In this document: piece by piece, positions 35,489 to 45,720 of the stretch | Numbering within the stretch: position 1 is the first letter of the stretch | How the letters are laid out: each line of letters opens with the position of its first letter | Origin: Polytrichum commune | Taxonomy: Eukaryota; Streptophyta; Polytrichopsida; Polytrichales; Polytrichaceae | Assembly: GCA_950295325.1 (NCBI GenBank) | Contig: OX485806.1 | Location: 11,654,001-11,718,000 of the forward strand | Direction: 5' to 3' | DNA length: 64,000 nucleotides | Made by a program: the position numbers and the translations under genes | Notes under the pieces: generated by a model | Database searches by the model: none | Seen by the model: the letters and a program-made list of their open reading frames with translations, nothing else | What the model was told of the DNA's origin: nothing

Positions 35489-36743
35489 TGAGCATTGTAA
35501 TGTGTAAAAGCACACAAGGAGATGATGCTTATGAGCACCCATGATATGAATAAAGGCAATGCCTTAGTGTTAAAGATGTAAGTTGGTGTTGGTGTTCCTC
35601 CTCTTCTTATTTTTCCCCGATTTGGATATGTTTTCTCATATCTTCTTGTGCATTTGTGCTTGCTTGGCGTCTTGTTGAGATCTGTAGATCGAATTCTAGG
35701 TCGTGTCTTCTTCCTCACTCTTCAGCATTTTGGGTCTTGTCAATGCATTGTTGTTGTTGTTGTTGATGCTTCCATTCTTGCATCTAGTTTGCTTTTGTTC
35801 TCATGTTTCTTCTCGCTACTCCCATCTTCTCTTGATCGGATCCCGTTCTTGGCACTCATCTTGGCCTCCGGCAGTGCCAAATAATTATCGTTGGCCCACT
35901 CAATGTGGCCGATGGAGGAAGTCAAAAAGAATATGTTCATGTGAGGCGGTCTTCTTGTAGAAGAGGTTATTAACATGACTACAAGTAGACATGCTTAAGG
36001 CAAATGAGGTCAAGAAGAGATTTTGAACAAGTGTTACCGTGTTGGTTGGGACAATTATTGTTGAGGTAGAGAAGCTTGCATCTTCTTTCTAATTGCGAGC
36101 CTTGGGCTTCTTCCTAGCAAATCGATCCAAAAAAAGAACCAAGAACAAGATCACGCCACGGGTCATCTGAGTGAACCACATTAGCACCTGACAGTAAAGT
36201 TCTTGGCATGCTAGCCACTGATGGATGCATATGCCTTGCAACTTCTAAAAGGTCCCACCAACAGGCCTTGCCACCATTGTTGTGCACCAAAAATCCAAAA
36301 GTATGTGAGAAAAAGAAGAAATGACTCCAATGTTGCCACATACATGAACTTTTATGTTGCATCACCTTGAAGTTAACCTAATTTAATATGTATTTTCAAA
36401 ACAAACATAATGAAAATTAGAGGCACATTGAATAATCCAACCTCTTTTCTAAGATGAGCACCTTCAATGAGCATGGACATATTAGCCCGCACCTAATCTC
36501 CCCTAAGGGCAAGCCCTAGGTTCCACATGGTTACTTGAAATATTTGGGCTAGCTATGGTTGGATGTTCGTGTTTGCAAAACTAGAGTAAGAGTAGTCACT
36601 TTCTAGTAGCCATGAGCATGACTAAGCATGTCTTCCTACTTCTTATTCTGAAGATTATAGTAGTGATCAAAACAGGATACCCTACAAAAGAAAAATCTCT
36701 ATGAATATTTGGAGCTAGATAGAGGTTAATTTAAGTGCAAAAA
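35489..36743. other. No gene seen
   Basis: Several short open frames on both strands around 35640-35980 lack domains. No supported gene. Confidence 0.4.
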
Positions 36744-36949
36744 CTACACTAAATATGATATTTAGTGTCATTTACTATTTCCATTTACACATATTGATGT
36801 AAATTTTTATCAAAAACAATTGTTAATGTTCTATAATGTCCAAACTATCAATTTCACCTTTGTTGGTAAAATATGAGATGTACAGTAAATAGATATAGCA
36901 TTGCATAATTTCAAATAATAAGTGACATTAAACATCATATTTAGTGTAC
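36744..36949. mobile_element. Short MITE, TTTAGTGT family
   Basis: Ends ACTACACTAAATATGATATT and its near inverse (ATCATATTTAGTGTA) about 205 bases apart, AT-rich interior, no coding. Confidence 0.7.
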
Positions 36950-37559
36950 CGCTTTGGTAATCTAGGCTAGGGTAGGAGGAATAGCTAAGATTATTACTTG
37001 TGCCCAAGTTGGAGCTACTAGGACCTCTAGCTCAAAGAAGGTTATTGTTAGAAATATTTGGGTGAGTCGTTTTGCAAACACAGCCATGCCCTTTACATCG
37101 AACTGAAATGATCTTGGGTGAAGAGTGATTGTAGAAGCTGATTGGAGCTTGAAACATTGGATGCATTGATGCCAGTGTCATAATGTGGTCTTCGGATGGA
37201 AAATATGGATTGGGCTAGAATTCTTGACACTTGGAAACCAACCAAAAACTAAAGGGCATTGCCTTTGGAGTTGGATGATGATTAAGTGCATTATGTAGGG
37301 AATCTAAAAGTGAGTGAGAGGGGCGAAGCCCTGTCGATTTCGAAAGGCCGCTGGAGGTAAGGGGGGAAAACCAAGGGTTGAAGCAGTAGCTCTGTTGCTC
37401 CTCTAGATTCTTCCCCCCTAGCCACCCACCTCTTAGAAATTTGAAAGGGCATCCCCCCCATGCACGATCCACCACCTCAACATAAAACCACCCTTGAGCC
37501 ACACTAAGCGCATCTCACTTCCCCCCAGAGTACCCCGAAACCAGGTATAGAAGAGAGCC
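36950..37559. other. No gene seen
   Basis: A 95-codon minus-strand frame (37215-37502) has no domain and is not called. Confidence 0.4.
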
Positions 37560-38735
37560 CAGGAGTAGCTTGTGTTGCCGAAGAAGCTGCCACTATCGAA
37601 GAAGCTGCTACTGTCAAAGGAGCTGCCATCTGCAGAAGAACTTGGTGCCGTTGAAGAAGTTGGTGTTGCCCAACAAATCGTTACTGAAGAGGTTGCTGTG
37701 TGCCGAAGTTGTTGCCTCCGAAGCTATCAGGGAGATTCTTGGGCATAATCGGTTGAGATCCTCGTCGAAGAAGCTGCTACTGTCAAAGGAGTTGCCACAT
37801 ACATAAGAAGTTGGTACCGTTGAAGAAGCTGGCGTTGCCCAACAAATCGTTGTTACAGAAGAGGTGTTGTTGTGTGCCGAAGTTGCTACTGTCGGAAGCT
37901 GCGACTGCAATTCTCAACCTTGATCTATGTAGATTGCACAAAAGTTAAGGTGTCCAACTTAAAATGCTTATGTTGTTCACCATGAGCTCAACACAACGTT
38001 TTTGAAGACCTGAGTGCAAGTAGATCTGTTACCAGGGAGATTCTTGAGCATAATCGGTTGAGATCCTCGTGTTTGCAAGTACAACCGGTTCTGTATTGAC
38101 ATCCTCTTGTTTTCCTTTGATAAACTGAGATTATTAGAGTTTAGGACAACCTGAGTGAGAGAACTAGAGACACATCTGAGTGGGAGCGGAGATCTAAGTG
38201 AGAACTGCGAAAGCAGTTATCTAAGAACAAGAGAGGTATCTTGATTCTAGAACAGATAACTAGTAGATCTAGAGGCAGCAACCTCCACCGAAACCGACGA
38301 TACTAACCGAGGATAGGCTTCTAGATAGAAAAGTGACAGCTTGAGTGAAGTAGACATCTGGAGTTGAACAAAAGCTGAGATTTTAAGCGAAAGCAGAAGT
38401 GTTCACCGTTAGCTCAACAGTGAAGTGTTCACTGTGAGCTCAATACTGAGATTTTGAGACCTGAGTGGGAGCAAATAAGTGATCAGGGAGATTTTTGCCA
38501 TAATCGGTTAAGATCCCCGTGTCTGCAAAGTACAACCTGTTACACATTGACATCCTCTTGTTTTCCTTTAAGCGAGAGCAGAAGTGTTTAAACCGTTAGC
38601 TCAACTGTGAAGTGTTCATTGTGAGCTCAATACAGAGATTTTGAGACCTGAGTGGGAGCAGATCAGTGATCAGGGAGGTTTTTGGCCATAATCGGATAAG
38701 ATCCCCGTGTCTGCAAAGTACAACAGAAGAGGCTC
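37560..38735 (+). repeat. Tandem modules upstream of the LINE ORF1
   Basis: A duplicated block of about 167 bp (GAAGAAGCTGCTACTGTCAA near 37599 and 37766) is followed by a module of about 185 bp. That module occurs at about 37960-38125 (diverged), 38386-38570 and 38571-38733. It contains GTTAGCTCAAC, GAGATTTTGAGACCTGAGTG, and AGGGAGATTYTTG...CATAATCGGTTGAGATCC. The last phrase also recurs at 37735 and is one end of the MITE family at 53137. Repeated 5' modules are common promoters in LINEs; that role here is inference. Confidence 0.65.
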
Positions 38736-39337
38736 GGCTAGGCTTGGCTGGCTCGGAGACAGCGGCCACCGAGAGAAGGAGCCACTATTCAAAAATACCA
38801 TCGCAAGACTGAAGTTGAGGAGAGTTGTTAGTTGTTGCCGAAGAGTTGTTGATTTGCTGCCGGAGAGTTGGTGTTTTCTGTCAGAGAGCTGCTGGTTGTT
38901 GTTACACTCACCGAAGTCAAGATACACCGAAGATCAGGAGCTTGTAACAAAGAGATATTGCCTTTTTCAAGGTAGGAGGGAGTTCGAGGTGCTGAGAAGG
39001 AGAGGAGCAACTCCAACAAAATACTGCCCGAGCTAAACCAGGTATCACTCAAAACCCACACTTAGATAGGCACTTAGACACATAGAGAACACACACACAA
39101 ACGAAACAAACTAAAATCACAGTAGATACACACTTAATCAATTAGAAACACACACACACATTAGTTAACTAGGCACTTAGCTTCTTTTTTGCTCCCTAAA
39201 AGTAAAAGTAGTTTTGCTGCCCCTCATCCGCTTGGTAAGTTTACACGTTAATTTGTTTTCTCATTATTTGCACATAGGCACACACATAGTCTTAGACACA
39301 TCATAGCATTGATAGGTTTGTTAGGATAGTAAGCAAA
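38736..39337 (+). other. Presumed 5' leader of the LINE
   Basis: Transitional sequence rich in CACACA runs between the tandem modules and ORF1. No other gene seen. The true 5' end of the element is not resolved. Confidence 0.35.
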
Positions 39338-41539
39338 ATGAAGGTTGCATATGCAACCTACCTTATTATCATTATGTGGCTAGTACTATCCACACCATAC
39401 TGGATATACTCTCATAGTGTCAACTCTCACACCACATGGGAATGCCTTACAAACTCTTGCTTTAAAAACACATATAAGAACATCATAAATCCAAAGGTAT
39501 GGTATAACAACCTTAATGTTCATAACATAAATGAATGTTCCATTAGAAATAATGGATCCGTGGTAGTAACGGTAGATGCTTGTGCTTTTAGTTATACTTG
39601 CCTCAAATGCTTAGGAGATGAATGGAATGTTAGAGTTGTGACAAATCATAATCTACATAAGAGCACTTACAACCAATTTGTAAATACTAATATGAAGATT
39701 CATATGAATAGGAAAAGGTGTTATCATAGGATGAATGCAAGTTGTACTCATACTAGTACTCATATGATGTTAGAACGTGCAAATCACTTCTTCTTTCACT
39801 CTCAATTCCTAGGAGGCCCACAACTTAATTTGTGGAAAGGAATTAGAGGAAAGAAAATAAGAAGTATACCTCATTCAAAACTAAAGTACAAAACGTTTGT
39901 TTGCTTTGCTTATATCAGAATGGCAACCATCACTCCAACCTCATCATCCCGTAAGTTGTTTGAAAATGAAAATATAGATTCTACAAGTGGAAAACGTCCA
40001 GTGCTTGCTGTGGTATTGTCAAGTCAAAAGAAGGTTAAAGGAATAGCACCCACTGAGAGAACACGCCCCCCCTATTGGCTAGGTTTTCAAGCTATGAACA
40101 CAATTGCAAAATTTGCTAACATGCCTCTCATTCAAACACCTTCTTTCACTGAGTTAGTCAAAAAAGGTATGTGTGAGTCTGAAGCACATGAAATGGTGGA
40201 GTCATCTCCCTCCTTTCCGTTCGTTGCCCAAGAAGAGTGGCCTTCTATACGAACGGATGGTAAGGAGGGAATGCACTACAATCTCACCCAGATTCCTTCG
40301 GATGTGGAAGTGGGTGACCATGGATTTGCTTTGGACTATCACATATCTATCCATTTTGAAATTGAAAGAATAGAATTGGATAGAGATGTGATACTCAACT
40401 TAACAAAGGATAGACTAAAAACAATGAGGATAGAGGTCGGGGAAGTTCTAGGAGAGCCCATAGCTGTCCTTTGTTTTCATGGGACCAAAAGATGGAGTGG
40501 AATTATTAAACTCTACCTTAAAAACCCTGAAATGGATGGATATGGCCTTCTCTGTGGATTGAGACCTTTCATCCTCAAGCTTGGCCAATTTACACATGCT
40601 ATAGGCAAAGTGTGTAAATCCTTCGATACCATTGCAATTGCATCCATGCTCTCCGTCAAAATCACAACCCCGTCAATCAAGGGTAAAGAATGGTATGATT
40701 TGTTTGTAGAAATAGTTGGGGATGGATTTCGACGGGGCCTTGACTTTGAAATAACGAATGTGCAAAAATCGGTAGATGCAGAGTTTGCTTGGATTAAAGC
40801 ACCCTCTCCAGAGGAAGCCAAAAGAATTAAAGCACTCAAACTTTCATTTTTTAATGAAATAGTAGATGTAAACTTTGCAAGTAATGAAAAACTCTCAGAA
40901 GATGATAAAGCCCGAAAGAATGCACTCATTCTAATCGCCCGTAACCTCAATAAGGTAAAAACAACCATGCAAATCGAAGAAGGAATCCGAAAATGCATGG
41001 GAGAACTAAATGTTCTCGGTTTTTACTTTAGACTTGAGAACGGGAAGCATACGGGCTCATGCAATGTCCAATGCCTCAACTCGTTTGTCTACAAGAAATT
41101 TGTTAAGAAAAATGAAAAAATATTTGGTAAATATGTTGAATTTACCCCCCATCCAAAAAGTCTAGACGGGATAAATGCACCTAGTAAAGAAGAGCTAGTT
41201 AGACTTGGATTTTCAGACGTGAACACCGCACTTGCAAACACCATCCAAGCTCTGGAGAATGGACCGCACCAAAACATCACCAACAAAGATCTCAACAAAA
41301 TGGTAGAAGCAGCGGTAAAAAAGGGGACGGATGAAATACGAAAGGAAATGGTGAACCTTAAAGATGAGATTGTGCAAGAGGCTAAGGTTTATGCCGACCA
41401 TGTGCAAGCGGAGTCAAACAAGAATTCCAAGCTCCAAATACAACTCCTTCAAAGGCAAATGAAGATTACCTTGGATGCTATAGAAGCGGCTCATCCGGAC
41501 ATATCGGAAATTGAAAACAATATGGACTTGACAAACTAA
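39338..41539 (+). CDS. LINE ORF1 protein, 733 residues, with hydrophobic N-terminus
   Basis: An intact frame from ATG 39338 to TAA 41537-41539. Residues about 5-25 (AYATYLIIIMWLVLSTPYWI) look like a signal peptide or membrane anchor, followed by a Cys-containing stretch. A second possible start (MATITPTSSSRKLFENEN) is at residue 195, where a more usual ORF1 sequence begins. Residues about 529-600 (ALILIARNLNKVKT, then GKHTGSCNVQC, then FGKYVEF) fit an RRM-like fold, as in many plant LINE ORF1 proteins. Residues about 649-720 are charged and helical (NKDLNKMVEAAVKKG, EIRKEMVNLKDEIVQEAK), a likely coiled coil for trimerisation. Expected role: RNA binding in the retrotransposition particle. Base composition is normal in G, unlike the ORF2 that follows. 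Confidence 0.65.
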   Translation: MKVAYATYLIIIMWLVLSTPYWIYSHSVNSHTTWECLTNSCFKNTYKNIINPKVWYNNLNVHNINECSIRNNGSVVVTVDACAFSYTCLKCLGDEWNVRVVTNHNLHKSTYNQFVNTNMKIHMNRKRCYHRMNASCTHTSTHMMLERANHFFFHSQFLGGPQLNLWKGIRGKKIRSIPHSKLKYKTFVCFAYIRMATITPTSSSRKLFENENIDSTSGKRPVLAVVLSSQKKVKGIAPTERTRPPYWLGFQAMNTIAKFANMPLIQTPSFTELVKKGMCESEAHEMVESSPSFPFVAQEEWPSIRTDGKEGMHYNLTQIPSDVEVGDHGFALDYHISIHFEIERIELDRDVILNLTKDRLKTMRIEVGEVLGEPIAVLCFHGTKRWSGIIKLYLKNPEMDGYGLLCGLRPFILKLGQFTHAIGKVCKSFDTIAIASMLSVKITTPSIKGKEWYDLFVEIVGDGFRRGLDFEITNVQKSVDAEFAWIKAPSPEEAKRIKALKLSFFNEIVDVNFASNEKLSEDDKARKNALILIARNLNKVKTTMQIEEGIRKCMGELNVLGFYFRLENGKHTGSCNVQCLNSFVYKKFVKKNEKIFGKYVEFTPHPKSLDGINAPSKEELVRLGFSDVNTALANTIQALENGPHQNITNKDLNKMVEAAVKKGTDEIRKEMVNLKDEIVQEAKVYADHVQAESNKNSKLQIQLLQRQMKITLDAIEAAHPDISEIENNMDLTN

Positions 41540-42276
41540 TTTCGACAAACATCCCGGCGGCGTACAATTATAAATTACTTAGAGTATATTTATATACTAA
41601 AAACAAAAACATAATTAAATTGTTAATATATACTAAAAATAAAACCCTACCTATAGTATTCATGAATACTAAAATTTACAAAGAAAACCCCCCCAACACC
41701 TCACAAAAACAAATCTATTTACTCACAATACAACAATATCCTAACCAATACAACAAAGTACACAATACGGCATCGGCCTACCGGCCTCGCCACAAAATAA
41801 AACTAACAAGATATATACACTACAACTTCCTCAACCCCATCATTAACACAATCACAAAGCCTACCCACCAACATACTAAACCTATACACTACCTCCCAAA
41901 AACTACACAAAAAACAATAATTGCCTTACCTAATCTATTTACAAGAAGTAAATATAAACTACTCGCCCTAAATAAACCTCACCTCAACATCAAACACCAT
42001 CACAAACCCTATTTCAAACACCTATTAAACCCTCATTCAAAATACCAACCTCACCCAAAAGATACAATGGCCTCGGCCTACCGGCCTCGCCACACAAATA
42101 ATAACATATACCACTTCATAAATAACTGGAGACTATAAAACTCAATAACAAGCCAAAAATCTATAAAAAATACAAACTCACACTTCTCACCCAAACAAAT
42201 AGAAAACATCATACACGCTATACCTAACCTCTTTACTACAACCAAGTTCACAATCATAATATATCTAAAAACACAC
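41540..42276 (+). other. ORF1-ORF2 spacer, largely open in the ORF2 frame
   Basis: The ORF2 frame is open upstream from 41515, overlapping the ORF1 tail, to a single TAA at 42136-42138, then open again into ORF2. The first ATG in this frame is 41662. Two identical 20-base stretches (CGGCCTACCGGCCTCGCCAC) near 41774 and 42074 lie exactly 300 bases apart and both read SAYRPRH. The spacer could be the decayed N-terminus of ORF2 or an unusually long linker. Confidence 0.5.
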
Positions 42277-42342
42277 ATGAAAAATCCAAAAACACTCCAT
42301 TCCCACGGATACTACTTTATTAACAAACTAGAATTGCTAAAA

Positions 42343-42372
42343 TGCGGGGACATAGAACCCAACCCCGGACCA
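42343..42372 (+). other. 2A-like ribosome-skipping motif at the ORF2 N-terminus
   Basis: CGDIEPNPGP at codons 23-32 matches the D-(V/I)-E-x-N-P-G-P consensus at every fixed residue. It is preceded by a hydrophobic/charged stretch (YYFINKLELLK), as usual for functional 2A. Skipping would occur between G (42367-42369) and P (42370-42372), releasing a 31-residue leader from the rest of ORF2. 2A motifs at LINE N-termini are known in trypanosome and several animal elements. Confidence 0.75.
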
Positions 42373-43020
42373 ATGCCTAACATCCTACATACACACCCTG
42401 CTACACACAAAAAAAGAGCCAACATCTACTTCATTCCAAACACTATAAAACTACAACCTGAATACCAACACATAGCAAACACATTTACCCCCATACTAAA
42501 AAACACACACCCACTACACCCTCAAGCAATAACCACCTACCCGCATCTACATCAATATATCCAAACACAAAGGCAATCACCACTAACCCATATGCTATAC
42601 GCTCTAATCATCACCATCCACCCCTCAATAGACACATGCAATAACATACTAGCCCAACCCCAAAACTACCACTTTAATAACATATGGACGAACACACTGA
42701 TTATCAGACTGGCCAACCTCACCAACCCCCCCGAAAGGCATATATCAACACCTCACCCCTACACAACTTTTGTAGAAAACAATCAAGATATAATATACCC
42801 AAAAAATTCAATACACACAGAGATATATGAATTTATCCACAACCAAGATACTACACCAACACCAATCACCCTTCAAAATAAATTTCCCTTCCTCCCAAAT
42901 CAATTGATCACCGAAGCACTCCGATGCCTAGAAAGCATCAACGAATATTCACACCCACCCCCACCCCCAGCTACTCCCACACCAACCCCAAGAATTAACA
43001 CCGACACCGAGCACGAAACA

Positions 43021-43777
43021 AACATAATAACATGGAATGCGTCATCACTCAACACATCATTACCAAATCTACAAAGCCTAATAAACAACTCGCTAAACAA
43101 CACAGCAATCATACATATCCAAGAAACCAAACTAACCGCAAATAAATCTACAAAATACATACAAAACCTATTTCCGGAATTTAAACTCATTTTCAACAAC
43201 ACACATGCACTCAGAAGATGCATACAACAAAGAATGCCCTATACCCCTGGAAAAGGAGGCTTACTCACACTTATCCACAAGAAATATGCATTCCCTGGGA
43301 ATATCACCAAAATTCCCACGCCAGTAAATATATCTCCATACCTACAAATAATTAAAATAAACAACCATCCACTAATACCTTGGCTAATCATACACATGTA
43401 CATGCCTACACACTTAGAAGACACATGCCTCATTCCACAACTTAAGAACGAAATCACTAACGAAATCACTATACACCCCAATCACATGTATTCATTATGT
43501 GGGGACTTTAACCGAGATATCGCACTTAGAGGCAGACAAAATAACAACATTAACACCCCTCCACAAGAAGAAGATTACCAATGGAAAATTTTCACCGCAT
43601 CACTCAACCTAGAATATATCCCAACTAACACTAGCATCTCCAGACAAAGAGGCTATAATTACACATCAACAAGTCTAATAGATGGATTCTACATTCACTC
43701 ACCAGACAACAACAAATTTATTTCTACCACAATCACAAACATGAATCTAAACTCAGACCATTATCCAGTTGTACTAC
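43021..43777 (+). other. APE-type endonuclease domain of ORF2
   Basis: Motifs in order: NIITWNASSL, IIHIQETKL (catalytic E), GGLLTLIHKK, IIHMYMPTH, SLCGDFNRDI (D410 and N412), TSLIDGFYI and NLNSDHYPVVL (catalytic D494-H495). This is the apurinic endonuclease fold of APE-class LINEs. Confidence 0.9.
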
Positions 43778-44694
43778 ATATCCCCCACAACACCCTTATA
43801 GCCAGATCCCCACCCCCCACAAACACGTCACCAACTAGAATACTAAATCCAATACCACCAGAAAACATCGAAAAATTCAACATAACATTCTTCGAAGAAA
43901 ACTCTGCACAAATAAAAGCCCTTACCACCCTACTCGAAAACCACCAACACTTAAGCCCGGATCAATGGGCGGAAGCCTGTACAACATTCGACCACATTGT
44001 ATACAAAATTTCAGAAACGATTGAAGAAACATGTAAAGCAGACCCACTACCCAACCTTACGAACAAAACATCACAACAAGGTGGGTTTTTGCCACGCAAA
44101 CTTGCGAGAAAATGGAAAAGACACCTCAACACATATCACCTCATCAGGAAAACCATATACATTGCACAACACGATCCACTCTGGCAAGCACACCCCATCC
44201 TAAACGATATACGAAACCACCAACACACAAACATCCCACATCCACCTGTTACAACGGCACCTCCTACTGAATGGATTGATGCCATAGCAACCATCGTAAA
44301 AAATGCAAATAAAGAAGCCAGGAAAATCACCACAAAATACACCAAAGACTGCATTCTAAAGGCCGTATCAAAATACCGTCAAATGTATGAAAAAAACCCC
44401 AAAAAGATAAATCAAAAAGTCTTCAAGAACACTGAAACCTCACCCCTAGACTCCATCATTGATAGACAAAATAATATATTAACTAACCCAGAAGACATCG
44501 CAGCAGAAATATACACGCAACAATCCATCAGTAACCGTCCTACAGTTCCCACATGCCAATATCAAAATACACACCCATTACACTGCACATGTGGAGTCCG
44601 GCAATATCCATGGCATGACTTAGACGGATATATCATTGACAAACGAGGAGAACCCCAAACTCCTCTACACACGTATTTTGACCAAGAAATATAC

Positions 44695-45720
44695 GACTTT
44701 TGTCTTAAAAACCTAAGTAATAACAAAGCCCCAGGCCCAGACAAAATACCCAATTCAATTCTAAAAAACATGCCTCCACGCTTCCATAAATTACTCTTCT
44801 TATTTTTTAAACATTGTTATAAATAAAAACAAATCCCTGCATCATGGAAAACCAGTCTAATAGTTTTACTATACAAAAAAGGTAACCCATCACAACTAAC
44901 AAACCATAGACCTATTGCACTAGCTAACACCATATATAAATTCTACACAAGTACATTAACTTCTATCCTATCAGCGTATGGAGAAAAATACCAAATATTA
45001 CACGATAGTCAAGAAGGATTTAGAGCAGAGAGAAGCACTTCTAGGCAAATCCAATTATTAATCGCAGCGCTTGAAGACGCAAGACTCACGAACCAAGATA
45101 TATATATTCTTTACATTGACTTCAAAAACGCCTTCGGCTCCATTGATCACGCCAGACTTTTAGCCATAATGAAAGATCTAGGATATCCCACTGACTCCAT
45201 AAATCTCATAGGAAACATATATTCACAATCCTCAACAATATTCACTGGTGAACACTTCGGTAAAACCTTACCAATCCCCATTCAAAGAGGTACAATACAA
45301 GGTGATACCCTTAGCCCATATCTATTTATCATATTCCTAGAACCCCTCCTCAGATGGCTACAACAAGGGAATAATGGATACACTTTTGGTACATCTAAAA
45401 TTACAATCTCATCAGCAGCATATGCAGATGACCTAGCAGCAATCGCCAATAAACTAGAGACACTACAAACACAACTCAACAAACTAGACAAATTCTGCGA
45501 ATGGGCAGGAATGGATCTTGGAATACCCAAATGCGCAATAACTGGATGCCCAAACAAATCCAAACTTCACCCCACAACCTTTAAAGCCCTAATCCAATCT
45601 ACCAATATCAACTACAGAAACCAACCTATACCAGTCTTAAACCAACATGAACCATACACATATCTAGGAATAAATCTTGCACCATCATTCAAATGGAAAA
45701 CACAAATAAATACCACTACA
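44695..45720 (+). other. Reverse transcriptase domain of ORF2, interrupted by TAA
   Basis: Motifs: NKAPGPDKIPNSILK, then LLFLFFKHCYK, stop TAA (44824), KQIPASWKTSLIVLLYKKGN, LTNHRPIALANTIYKFY, EGFRAERST, ILYIDFKNAFGSIDH (first catalytic D948), TIQGDTLSPYLFIIF, SSAAYADDLAAIAN (D1051-D1052), KFCEWAGMDLGIPKCAITG and YTYLGINL. All catalytic aspartates are present. Confidence 0.95.

Noticed and set aside
35242-35718. 158-codon minus-strand proline-rich frame
   Set aside because: It is created by the 42-bp tandem repeat, whose length is a multiple of three, joined to an AT-rich flank. The end overlaps the RT relic in another frame.
41515-41539. Programmed -1 frameshift fusing LINE ORF1 and ORF2
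   Set aside because: The frames do overlap by 25 bases in the right direction, but I see no slippery heptamer, and the TAA at 42136 would still stop the product.
43997-44203. Alternative-frame and antisense frames within LINE ORF2
   Set aside because: Low-complexity shadows of the A/C-rich coding strand without domains.
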